A program made the translations under genes and the position numbers. DNA of 6,646 nucleotides from Caryophanales bacterium UBA3260 (GTDB taxonomy: Bacteria > Bacillota_I > Bacilli_A > RF39 > UBA660): assembly GCA_002362595.1 (NCBI GenBank), contig DEUO01000087.1:1-6646 (forward strand), written 5' to 3'. Shown piece by piece: positions 1 through 5,344 of this stretch. Each line of letters starts with the position of its first letter. Positions within the stretch are counted from its first letter, which is position 1. The notes beneath the pieces were generated by a model that worked only from the letters and a program-made list of their open reading frames with translations, had not been told where the DNA came from and made no database searches.

Positions 1-393
1 ATAATAATCATTAATAACAACTTCATTTTTATTTAAATTTGGAACATCATTTCCTAATAGTTTCATCTCTTTTGAAATATCAATATCATAACCACCTATA
101 GATATTAGTATATCATTATATATTCCCTCAGTATATGTAACTGGTGTATAAAGTATATCTTCATTATTTGTTTTTAACTCTTCTATATTAAATAAAGCTC
201 TATTTGATACTTCAAGATCAGAAGAACCATTTTCTATCCTTATTGATTCTATTAAACTTGAGATAATATGTTCTGGTAGAGTTATATTTATTATAAATAA
301 AGCAGAGGCGATAGCTAAAGAAAGAATTATTAAAAAACTTTTGCCTTTATTTTCTTTTATATTTCTTAAAATATGCTTTAAAACTATTTTCAT
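1..393 (-). CDS. ABC transporter permease, FtsX/MacB type (N-terminal part)
   Basis: Open frame of 131 codons that begins with ATG at 393 and runs off the left edge without a stop, so the C-terminal part is missing. A ribosome binding site AGAGGTG sits just upstream of the ATG. The protein starts with a short basic amphipathic stretch (KIVLKHILRNIKENKGKS), followed by one hydrophobic membrane segment at about residues 19-39, then a soluble, probably extracellular region (about residue 40 onward). This order is the classic start of MacB/LolE/FtsX-like permeases: one membrane helix, a large external domain, then three more helices beyond the edge. Such proteins pair with an ABC ATPase to move lipids or peptides or to drive external activities. 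The ATPase is not in view. The gene has its own promoter (421-429). The family call is fairly secure, the substrate unknown. Confidence 0.75.
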   Translation of the reverse strand, partial: MKIVLKHILRNIKENKGKSFLIILSLAIASALFIINITLPEHIISSLIESIRIENGSSDLEVSNRALFNIEELKTNNEDILYTPVTYTEGIYNDILISIGGYDIDISKEMKLLGNDVPNLNKNEVVINDYY

Positions 394-420
394 ATTAACA
401 CCTCTATTTTATATATGTAT

Positions 421-429
421 ATTATAGCA
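421..429 (-). promoter_or_regulatory. Extended -10 promoter of the ABC permease gene
   Basis: On the minus strand the sequence reads TGCTATAAT, a perfect extended -10 element (TGn plus TATAAT), about 28 bases upstream of the permease ATG. No good -35 box is found at 16-18 bases, which is usual for extended -10 promoters. It lies directly after the terminator-like hairpin that closes the preceding gene, so it separates the two transcription units. Confidence 0.6.
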
Positions 430-430
430 T

Positions 431-457
431 ATAAAAAGTTGATTTATAAATCAACTT
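431..457 (-). terminator. Palindromic terminator-like hairpin after the SanA/YdcF gene
   Basis: Bases 436-457 are a perfect 22-base palindrome: AAGTTGA, an AT-rich centre, then TCAACTT. On the minus strand it ends in a run of five Ts, two of them part of the stem. The TGA stop codon (451-453) is inside the palindrome. The stem is AT-rich and the T run short, so termination may be weak; a perfect palindrome just upstream of the permease promoter could alternatively be an operator. Confidence 0.5.
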
Positions 458-1125
458 CCTTCTCTTTCTTTATCATTAGTTATATCTCCATTACCGCTTA
501 CTGGAATAGATTCTCCTAAGTAAGTAGGTTTAGGCTTAAATAAACATTTTATAAAATCTTTATCACGAGCTAGTATTTCTCTTATATCACGAATAAATTG
601 TCCTCCGTATTTACGAGGATTAGATGGAACGCCATATGCTTCTATTCCTAAACTATTAGCTATATGTAACGCTCTATATAAATGATAATCTTGTGTAACA
701 ATAACTACTCTTTTAGCTTCAAATATTTCTTTAGCACGATAGATACTATCATATGTAGCAAACCCAGCATGGTCCATAAATATATCTTCACTAGGAATTC
801 CTCTATTAATAGCAAAATCCTTCATAATATTTACTTCATCATAATCTTCTCTGCCATGATCCCCTGACATAATTATTTTAGAAGCAACACCATTTTCATA
901 TAAATTTATTCCTTCTAATAATCTATCTTCTAACATTGGACTAGGTTCATCTCCCCATATTCCAGCACCAAGTACAATAATACAGTCAATATTTTCTTCT
1001 TTCTTAAGTTCTTCAATATCTATTATTTGATTCTTAGTACTTAATACAACATAAATATTTATTCCCAAAACTAATAAAATACCTACAACAAATAATATAA
1101 CTAAAAAAATTACTACTTTCTTCAT
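451..1125 (-). CDS. SanA/YdcF-like DUF218 membrane protein
   Basis: Encodes 224 residues. A single N-terminal membrane anchor covers about residues 4-28, after two lysines, with no signal peptidase site evident. The rest is a DUF218 (YdcF/SanA-like) domain recognisable from VLGAG at 51-55, the region PSPMLEDRL at 61-69, SGDH at 87-90 and TQDYHLYRA at 144-152. Escherichia coli SanA affects envelope permeability and vancomycin sensitivity, but the biochemical activity of the family is unsettled, and length (SanA is about 240 residues) and layout fit. A role in the cell envelope is inference. The gene follows the YbaK gene by 10 bases; its ribosome binding site AGAGGG lies just after that gene's TAA stop, so the two are probably one operon. 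Its stop codon lies in a palindromic terminator-like hairpin. Confidence 0.85.
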   Translation of the reverse strand: MKKVVIFLVILFVVGILLVLGINIYVVLSTKNQIIDIEELKKEENIDCIIVLGAGIWGDEPSPMLEDRLLEGINLYENGVASKIIMSGDHGREDYDEVNIMKDFAINRGIPSEDIFMDHAGFATYDSIYRAKEIFEAKRVVIVTQDYHLYRALHIANSLGIEAYGVPSNPRKYGGQFIRDIREILARDKDFIKCLFKPKPTYLGESIPVSGNGDITNDKEREGS

Positions 1126-1135
1126 TTTTCCCTCT

Positions 1136-1606
1136 TTATTCTATTGTTTTACAAACATCTACCCACTTAGTAAAATTAGAAATACTTTCTAATTCTTTTA
1201 TTGTAAGCTTTATAGCACTATTACCAGATCCGCAAGCTGGATATACATATTTATGTTCTTTTAATGATTCATCTAAATACACAATAACATTATCGTTTAT
1301 TCCAAATGGACAAACTCCACCAACTTTATGACCGATTTTATCTTCCACTTCATCAAATGGTATCATTTTAGCTTTACAATTAAATTCTTTCTTATATTTA
1401 CTATTATCTATCTTTTTATCTCCTGCTGTAACAATAAGAATTGGTTTTTCATCAACAATAAAAGATAAAGTCTTAGCTATCTCTCCCTCACTACATGATA
1501 AAGCAATCGCTGCATCTTTAACTGTAGCAGAAGATAGTTTTAATTCTAATACTTTCTTATCTAAATCATATTTAGCTAAATACTCTTTAGCTTTTTCTAT
1601 AGACAT
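1136..1606 (-). CDS. ybaK: YbaK/EbsC-family aminoacyl-tRNA deacylase
   Basis: Encodes 156 residues, the usual size of a stand-alone YbaK domain. Family hallmarks are the conserved lysine in AKTLSF (K45), AGDKK at 61-65, HKVGGVCPFG at 93-102 and ACGSGNSAIKLT at 124-135. YbaK proteins are cytosolic editing enzymes that hydrolyse mischarged tRNA, classically Cys-tRNAPro, acting after prolyl-tRNA synthetase. The specificity of this copy among the ProX/YbaK/YeaK-type subfamilies cannot be read from sequence alone. The start is supported by the ribosome binding site GAAGGTGAT about 5 bases upstream of the ATG. It is the first gene of a likely two-gene unit with the SanA-like gene and has its own extended -10 promoter at 1630-1638. 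Confidence 0.88.
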   Translation of the reverse strand: MSIEKAKEYLAKYDLDKKVLELKLSSATVKDAAIALSCSEGEIAKTLSFIVDEKPILIVTAGDKKIDNSKYKKEFNCKAKMIPFDEVEDKIGHKVGGVCPFGINDNVIVYLDESLKEHKYVYPACGSGNSAIKLTIKELESISNFTKWVDVCKTIE

Positions 1607-1629
1607 AATATCACCTTCACATCAAAAAT

Positions 1630-1638
1630 ATTATATCA
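1630..1638 (-). promoter_or_regulatory. Extended -10 promoter of the ybaK-sanA-like unit
   Basis: The minus strand reads TGATATAAT, a perfect extended -10 (TGn TATAAT), some 23 bases upstream of the ybaK ATG. A convincing -35 box is absent; TTGTAT lies at 1656-1661 but the spacer would be 20 bases. The element sits directly downstream of the T-run of the rubredoxin gene's terminator. Confidence 0.6.
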
Positions 1639-1640
1639 TT

Positions 1641-1667
1641 AAAAAAAGAAAATCTATACAAGATTTA
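1641..1667 (-). terminator. Intrinsic terminator of the SDR-rubredoxin unit
   Basis: On the minus strand an inverted repeat AAATCT, loop TGTAT, AGATTT (1650-1666) is followed by TTCTTTTTTT. The TAA stop codon of the rubredoxin gene (1665-1667) overlaps the first arm of the hairpin. The stem is only 6 base pairs and AT-rich, but the T-tract is good. Confidence 0.6.
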
Positions 1668-2261
1668 CCTTTTTTCAAACATATTTGCATCAGCACCACA
1701 TTTTGGGCATTTAAAGTTTTCTGGTAACTCATCACCATAATAAACATAACCACACGCTAAACAAACCCACGCGGTTTTGCCTTCTTCTGTTTTAACTTCT
1801 AATAGTTCGTCTTTATGTTCTTGGTAATACCCATAACTCATTGCTTCTTCATCTTTATATACATCAGCTTCAATTAATTTTCCAATAAATAATGTATGCG
1901 TTTCATTTTCAATAGTATCTACTTTTTCACAAATCATATAACCTAATGAATCTTCAATAATTTTTTCTTCATTAACATCATTTACTTTAGTATTAGCGAA
2001 TTTATCAATGTCTCTCATTGAATTTAAACCAAAAGTCTTAATTATCTCTGCATCTACATCCATACCTAAAACTGATAAAGTAAAAGTATCATTTTTATGC
2101 ATTAATTCATTAGTATAATTACTCTTCATAACAGCAACCGCAATAAGAGGATTATCTCCAGCACTTACTTGTGATACAGCGTCTACTACACATCCTCCAC
2201 CAGCTGTTGTAAGAACATATACTCCTTGTGTAATTTTTCTTGTTATCTTTTTATTTTTCAT
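1665..2261 (-). CDS. hrb: High-molecular-weight rubredoxin: flavin reductase-like domain plus rubredoxin
   Basis: Encodes 198 residues in two domains. Residues 1 to about 150 form a flavin reductase-like FMN-binding split barrel, seen from TQGVYVLTT near the start, QVSAGDNPLIAVAV, the NYTNELM stretch, and FGLNSMRDIDKF at 77-88. Residues about 164-198 are a short rubredoxin with two iron-binding knuckles, C167-x2-C170-GY and C185-x2-C188-G, of the compact rubrerythrin-like type. This arrangement matches Hrb of anaerobes such as Moorella, a cytosolic NAD(P)H-linked electron carrier that passes electrons to flavodiiron proteins for oxygen or NO reduction. No flavodiiron gene is in the window. 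It starts 10 bases after the SDR stop with ribosome binding site GTAGGTAG, so the two are likely co-transcribed. The domain call is secure; the redox partner here is inferred. Confidence 0.88.
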   Translation of the reverse strand: MKNKKITRKITQGVYVLTTAGGGCVVDAVSQVSAGDNPLIAVAVMKSNYTNELMHKNDTFTLSVLGMDVDAEIIKTFGLNSMRDIDKFANTKVNDVNEEKIIEDSLGYMICEKVDTIENETHTLFIGKLIEADVYKDEEAMSYGYYQEHKDELLEVKTEEGKTAWVCLACGYVYYGDELPENFKCPKCGADANMFEKR

Positions 2262-2271
2262 AAACTACCTA

Positions 2272-3009
2272 CTATGTACGTGCTGCACCATCAACTGATA
2301 ATACAACTCCTGTGATATAACTAGCCATATCACTTGCCAAGAACAAGAAAGCATTTGCGATATCTCTTGGCTCCCCAATACGTCCTAATGGTATAGTCTT
2401 AATAATTGGGCCAAGTTGTTCTTCCGGTAAATTAGCAATCATATCAGTCTTTGTAACACCAGGTGCAACAGCATTTACTCTTATATTTGAAGACGCTAAT
2501 TCTCTTGCTAAAGACTTAGTTATTCCATTAACTGCAAACTTACTAGCTGGATATCCAACTCCTGATGGTTGACCATAAATACTAACCATTGAACTAGTAT
2601 TTAAAATTACTCCACCTTTATTTTCTTTCATATATGGAACTACTGCTTTTGACATATTAAATATTGCATTAACATTTAAATCCATTATTTTAGAAAAATC
2701 CTCTGATGTAGTATCTTCAATTTTCTTATTAGCAGAAATACCTGCATTATTAACTAATATATCAATATGTCCATACTCATCTATAATCTTCTTTATAGTA
2801 TCTGAAACTTCATCATAATTATTTAAATTTGGATAATATCCTTTAACTTCTAATCCCTCTTCTTTTAAAGTTTCTATTGCTTTATCTACAGACTCAGCCT
2901 TTGATCCAAAAAGAATAACATTTGCATGGTTTTCTTTAAACACACGTACTGTTTCAAGGCCAATTCCTCTCGTACCTCCTGTAATAATTGCGACTTTATT
3001 TTCTAACAT
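2272..3009 (-). CDS. SDR-family oxidoreductase (FabG-like)
   Basis: Encodes 245 residues, standard for a classical short-chain dehydrogenase/reductase. Seen in order: nucleotide-binding TGGTRGIG at 10-17, NNAG at 87-90, probable structural Asn at 112, catalytic Ser140, Tyr153 and Lys157 (YPASK), VAPGVTKTDM at 181-190 and a C-terminal VDGA. These residues are complete, so the enzyme should be active with NAD(P)H on a carbonyl/alcohol pair. It resembles FabG, but FabG-like proteins also act on steroids, sugars and other substrates, and there are no fatty acid genes around it, so the substrate is open. The start at 3009 is chosen because GAAAGGAA precedes it at good spacing and the protein then begins MLENKVAIITGG, the canonical SDR start. 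An in-frame ATG at 3066 would lie upstream of the promoter. Confidence 0.88.
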   Translation of the reverse strand: MLENKVAIITGGTRGIGLETVRVFKENHANVILFGSKAESVDKAIETLKEEGLEVKGYYPNLNNYDEVSDTIKKIIDEYGHIDILVNNAGISANKKIEDTTSEDFSKIMDLNVNAIFNMSKAVVPYMKENKGGVILNTSSMVSIYGQPSGVGYPASKFAVNGITKSLARELASSNIRVNAVAPGVTKTDMIANLPEEQLGPIIKTIPLGRIGEPRDIANAFLFLASDMASYITGVVLSVDGAART

Positions 3010-3016
3010 AAAATCA

Positions 3017-3024
3017 TTCCTTTC
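3017..3024 (-). promoter_or_regulatory. Ribosome binding site that fixes the SDR start at 3009
   Basis: GAAAGGAA on the minus strand ends 7 bases before the ATG at 3009. The in-frame ATG at 3066 has no comparable site and would add 19 residues that do not belong to the SDR fold. Confidence 0.75.
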
Positions 3025-3033
3025 TATACTTAA

Positions 3034-3061
3034 ATTATATATCTTTAAAAAATTAATGCAA
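3034..3061 (-). promoter_or_regulatory. Promoter of the SDR-rubredoxin unit
   Basis: The minus strand has TATAAT at 3034-3039 and a weak -35-like TTGCAT at 3056-3061, with a 16-base spacer. It lies between the terminator of the MgtC-type gene and the SDR ribosome binding site, which is where a promoter is needed. The -10 is perfect, the -35 matches only three of six consensus bases. Confidence 0.55.
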
Positions 3062-3064
3062 TAC

Positions 3065-3099
3065 AAAAAAAGAAATTATTGAGAAATAACTTCAATAAT
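3065..3099 (-). terminator. Intrinsic terminator of the MgtC-type gene
   Basis: On the minus strand ATTATTGA (3092-3099) and TCAATAAT (3075-3082) form an 8-base-pair stem with a 9-base loop, followed by TTTC and seven Ts. The TAA stop codon (3076-3078) lies in the second arm, so the hairpin overlaps the last codons of the gene. This is the best formed terminator in the window. Confidence 0.7.
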
Positions 3100-3762
3100 A
3101 TTATCTATATCTAATAAACTTTTTATTAATTTACTCTTATTAATAATACGACTATCATACGTAATCATTATTTCTAATATTTTTTCTAAGTCATTGTCAT
3201 CGTCTTCCCAAGTTCTTTTCATACCTTGTATTTCTACCTTTTTACTTGATAAAAATTCAGATATTCTATCTATAGTATCTTTAGAATGTGCAGAAATCTT
3301 TATTTCTAAATCTAAAGATGCATATCTTTCAAATTTATCAGATATACTATGTGAGTAAGAAAGAATTAAATAAACTATTATTGTAGCAAAAACTGCTCCT
3401 TCATAGAATCCTGATCCAACTGCTAAACCTATACAAGTAACAGAAAGTAAACCAGCAGCAGTTGTAACTCCTTTAACATTCAATCCATTTCTTAAAATAG
3501 TTCCTGCACCAATAAATCCTATTCCAGATAATAACTGTGCCGGAATACGTGACATATCTATATCATAATTCTGTGCTAAATAATCACTACTTAAAACAAT
3601 CAAAACAGCACTAACACCCAATATAGCATGTGTTCCAAATCCTGCTGGCTTATTAAGCGAAGAACGCTCTAAACCAATAACACCAGTTAACAATGCTCCC
3701 AAAATAAGTTTTAATACAGCTTGAAATTCAAAAGAATAATATATAGTAGCTAAATTACTCAT
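3076..3762 (-). CDS. MgtC/SapB-family membrane protein
   Basis: Encodes 228 residues. The N-terminal half (about 10-140) is the hydrophobic MgtC/SapB domain with several membrane segments and the family signatures GLER at 30-33, IPAQLLSGIGFIGAGTIL at 73-90 and GVTTAAGL at 98-105. The C-terminal part from about 148 is soluble and probably the small ACT-like domain found in longer MgtC proteins. MgtC of intracellular pathogens supports growth in low magnesium and inhibits ATP synthase; homologues such as Bacillus YhiD have less clear roles, and this protein need not be a virulence factor. The ATG at 3762 is preferred to an in-frame GTG at 3771, because that GTG is part of the ribosome binding site. 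It follows the T7SS-like cassette by 36 bases but there is no sequence sign of a functional link. Confidence 0.85.
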   Translation of the reverse strand: MSNLATIYYSFEFQAVLKLILGALLTGVIGLERSSLNKPAGFGTHAILGVSAVLIVLSSDYLAQNYDIDMSRIPAQLLSGIGFIGAGTILRNGLNVKGVTTAAGLLSVTCIGLAVGSGFYEGAVFATIIVYLILSYSHSISDKFERYASLDLEIKISAHSKDTIDRISEFLSSKKVEIQGMKRTWEDDDNDLEKILEIMITYDSRIINKSKLIKSLLDIDNIIEVISQ

Positions 3763-3768
3763 AATAAA

Positions 3769-3776
3769 CACCCTTT
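3769..3776 (-). promoter_or_regulatory. Ribosome binding site that fixes the MgtC-type start at 3762
   Basis: AAAGGGTG lies 6 bases upstream of the ATG at 3762. The alternative GTG start codon is the last three bases of this site, so it cannot serve as both. The same eight bases precede the first gene of the T7SS-like cassette (6386-6393). Confidence 0.65.
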
Positions 3777-3793
3777 ATTCTTAATTTAATATA

Positions 3794-3810
3794 AATAATC
3801 ATTGATTATT
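3794..3810 (-). terminator. Hairpin at the end of the T7SS-like cassette, possible weak terminator
   Basis: AATAATC, loop ATT on the plus strand (AAT on the minus), then GATTATT gives a 7-base-pair stem containing the TGA stop codon (3799-3801) of the 86-residue gene. On the minus strand it is followed by TATATTAAATT, not a proper T-tract, so it may stop transcription poorly and let it read into the MgtC-type gene. TATATT just after it may be the -10 of a separate MgtC promoter, in which case the palindrome would lie between -35 and -10 and could be an operator. Confidence 0.35.
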
Positions 3811-4059
3811 CATAATTTCATATATTTTATCTAAAAAGCCACTAAAATCTTTCATATTATTATGACTTTCTTTTATAATATTACAATAATTTGTAAAAGA
3901 CTCTGCAAAAGCACTTTCATAATCACCTTGAAAAGAATCATTTAAACTTCTAATTACATTTTCTATTTTTTCTATATCATCAACACAATTAGAATTAACA
4001 CTTTGCATCTTAGTACGCCACATTTCCATTGCACTAGAATCTACTAAAACTTTACCCAT
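3799..4059 (-). CDS. WXG100-like small protein (FQG variant)
   Basis: Encodes 86 residues, predicted as two helices with a turn at residues 43-45, where WXG100 proteins carry Trp-x-Gly; here it reads Phe-Gln-Gly (SLNDSFQGDYESAF). Length, helical pattern and position of the turn fit the ESX/WXG100 fold, whose members form helical dimers and are secreted by, or escort larger proteins through, type VII secretion. There is no signal peptide. It is the last gene of the cassette, 15 bases after the CHAP gene, with a ribosome binding site AGAAGGG overlapping that gene's TAA stop. A role as partner or chaperone of the neighbouring CHAP protein is inference from order. The missing Trp makes the family call less certain than for a canonical EsxA. 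Confidence 0.65.
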   Translation of the reverse strand: MGKVLVDSSAMEMWRTKMQSVNSNCVDDIEKIENVIRSLNDSFQGDYESAFAESFTNYCNIIKESHNNMKDFSGFLDKIYEIMNNQ

Positions 4060-4074
4060 AATTTATTTCCCTTC

Positions 4075-5031
4075 TTAACAAGTATATGTTTTTGGATTAG
4101 CAAAAACTATATTTCCACCATATCGATTAATAAAATCTTGAACTGGTACTGTTTTTGTTCCCCAGTCATGCTTTGCTACTTCAAATGAATTTGTAACTCC
4201 GTCATAATTTCCGTCTTGATAAGTTAACATTCCATCTTTAACTTCTGTAATTACTCCAGTATGTCCATAAGGATATCCTTTATATGAAAATACAGCACCT
4301 GTTTGTGGCGTATTAGATATTTCAAACTTATCAGGATGACTATTTACTAATTGATAAGCACATTGATTCCCATTACCTGTAAATCCAGGACTATATCCAT
4401 ACATTTCATAAAATTTACCCCATGCAAACCAAGTACATTGGCCATATAAACCAGCTTGCGAATAAGGATTCTCATAAACCCAAGCTTCAGTATTATTGAA
4501 ATTTGGATTTTCGTTATAATTAACAGTTACATATTGCGAAATATCAAAAGATGATGAAATATTTGAAGAAGACGAAAAAACGTTAGCAAATACATCATTA
4601 GTACTAACAACTTCTGTTGGAGGAATAACACTTAAACTACTTTTATATTTTGCATTAATACCACTTATTTTACCTTGAATTACTGCTTTTCTTTCATTCA
4701 TAGAATTTCTTGCTTTAGCTATATTAACTTGTGCATCTGCTATTGCTGCCTCATCTTCAGGATCTAAAGACGCTAATCTATCTTCCCATTTCTTTATTTG
4801 TAACTTATATGCATCATAACTATCTATATCATTTAAAACTTCATTAAGAGTATCTATAGCCGCTAAAACATCTTCAACCGCGCCATGAAGTTCATCTAGA
4901 TGATGAAGTTGCATACGACTAGCACTACCTTCCCAAGAAGAAGCAAAATCCATATTAATCATATCATTATTATTCGTTTTTAAATTACTAACTGTCGATG
5001 TTAAACGTGCTCCATAAGAACTATAAGACAT
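4075..5031 (-). CDS. T7SS-type protein with WXG-like N-terminus and C-terminal CHAP cell-wall hydrolase domain
   Basis: Encodes 318 residues. Residues 1 to about 130 are helical, with a WXG-like turn Trp-Glu-Gly at 33-35 (DFASSWEGSASRM) and a long, probably coiled-coil stretch at 45-128. A Ser/Pro/Asn-rich linker (about 131-185) leads to a CHAP domain at about 186-312: catalytic Cys199 in GQCTWFAWG, His257 in YGHTGVI, and a probable third polar residue in QDGNYDG (272-278). CHAP domains are cysteine peptidases/amidases that cut peptidoglycan peptides or cross-bridges. There is no signal peptide; the WXG-like N-terminus suggests export by a type VII system. The protein ends in Tyr-Thr-Cys, an unusual free C-terminal cysteine shared in type with the first cassette gene. 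The ribosome binding site AAGGAGGAA is excellent. It could be an antibacterial effector or a wall-remodelling enzyme that aids secretion or conjugation. Confidence 0.85.
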   Translation of the reverse strand: MSYSSYGARLTSTVSNLKTNNNDMINMDFASSWEGSASRMQLHHLDELHGAVEDVLAAIDTLNEVLNDIDSYDAYKLQIKKWEDRLASLDPEDEAAIADAQVNIAKARNSMNERKAVIQGKISGINAKYKSSLSVIPPTEVVSTNDVFANVFSSSSNISSSFDISQYVTVNYNENPNFNNTEAWVYENPYSQAGLYGQCTWFAWGKFYEMYGYSPGFTGNGNQCAYQLVNSHPDKFEISNTPQTGAVFSYKGYPYGHTGVITEVKDGMLTYQDGNYDGVTNSFEVAKHDWGTKTVPVQDFINRYGGNIVFANPKTYTC

Positions 5032-5043
5032 CCTAATTCCTCC

Positions 5044-5334
5044 TTACTTTGAAAAATTACTTTCATGCTCTGCTAAATTTTTTGACTTTTTATTTAAACA
5101 TTCAATATATCCTTCTATACCAGAAGTAAACGTTTTATAAGCTGTTATATATCCTTGTGCTGCTGCAATAAAAGACGTTTTAACTATTTCATCTTGCCAA
5201 GCTGAAGAACCATTCATTTCTGAAATATACCCCTCTAAAACAGATATATTATTTTTATATGAATCTAAAGAAGATTGCAAATCACTAATACTGCTTGAAA
5301 CTCCTGATTCATTATATAAGAAAGTATTTGCCAT
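5044..5334 (-). CDS. WXG100-like small protein (WQD variant)
   Basis: Encodes 96 residues, close to the usual 100 for the family. Two predicted helices flank a turn with Trp46-Gln-Asp48 (NGSSAWQDEIVKTSF), that is, Trp is kept but the Gly of WXG is Asp. Small and polar residues early on (SSSISDLQSSLDSY) and the Ala-rich second helix (FIAAAQGYITAY) fit an ESX-like helical hairpin. No signal peptide or membrane segment. It lies 10 bases downstream of the 344-residue protein and 12 bases upstream of the CHAP gene, with ribosome binding site AGGAGGAA overlapping the preceding TAG. It may escort either neighbour; the gene order does not decide which. The two small proteins in the cassette are clearly different in sequence, so a specific heterodimer between them is possible. 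Confidence 0.7.
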   Translation of the reverse strand: MANTFLYNESGVSSSISDLQSSLDSYKNNISVLEGYISEMNGSSAWQDEIVKTSFIAAAQGYITAYKTFTSGIEGYIECLNKKSKNLAEHESNFSK

Positions 5335-5344
5335 AAAATTCCTC

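Noticed and set aside
451..453. TGA read as tryptophan (mollicute code)
   Set aside because: TGA ends the SanA-like gene and the 86-residue gene at plausible positions inside terminator-like hairpins, and tryptophans elsewhere are encoded by TGG.
682..867. Plus-strand open frame of 61 codons opposite the SanA/YdcF-like gene
   Set aside because: Low-complexity Ile/Ser/Tyr-rich product with no ribosome binding site, fully antisense to a well-supported gene; an artefact of AT-rich sequence.
3076..3762. MgtC-type protein as immunity protein for the cassette
   Set aside because: It is a typical MgtC/SapB family member with its own ribosome binding site, and nothing in the sequence ties it to wall hydrolase resistance beyond proximity.
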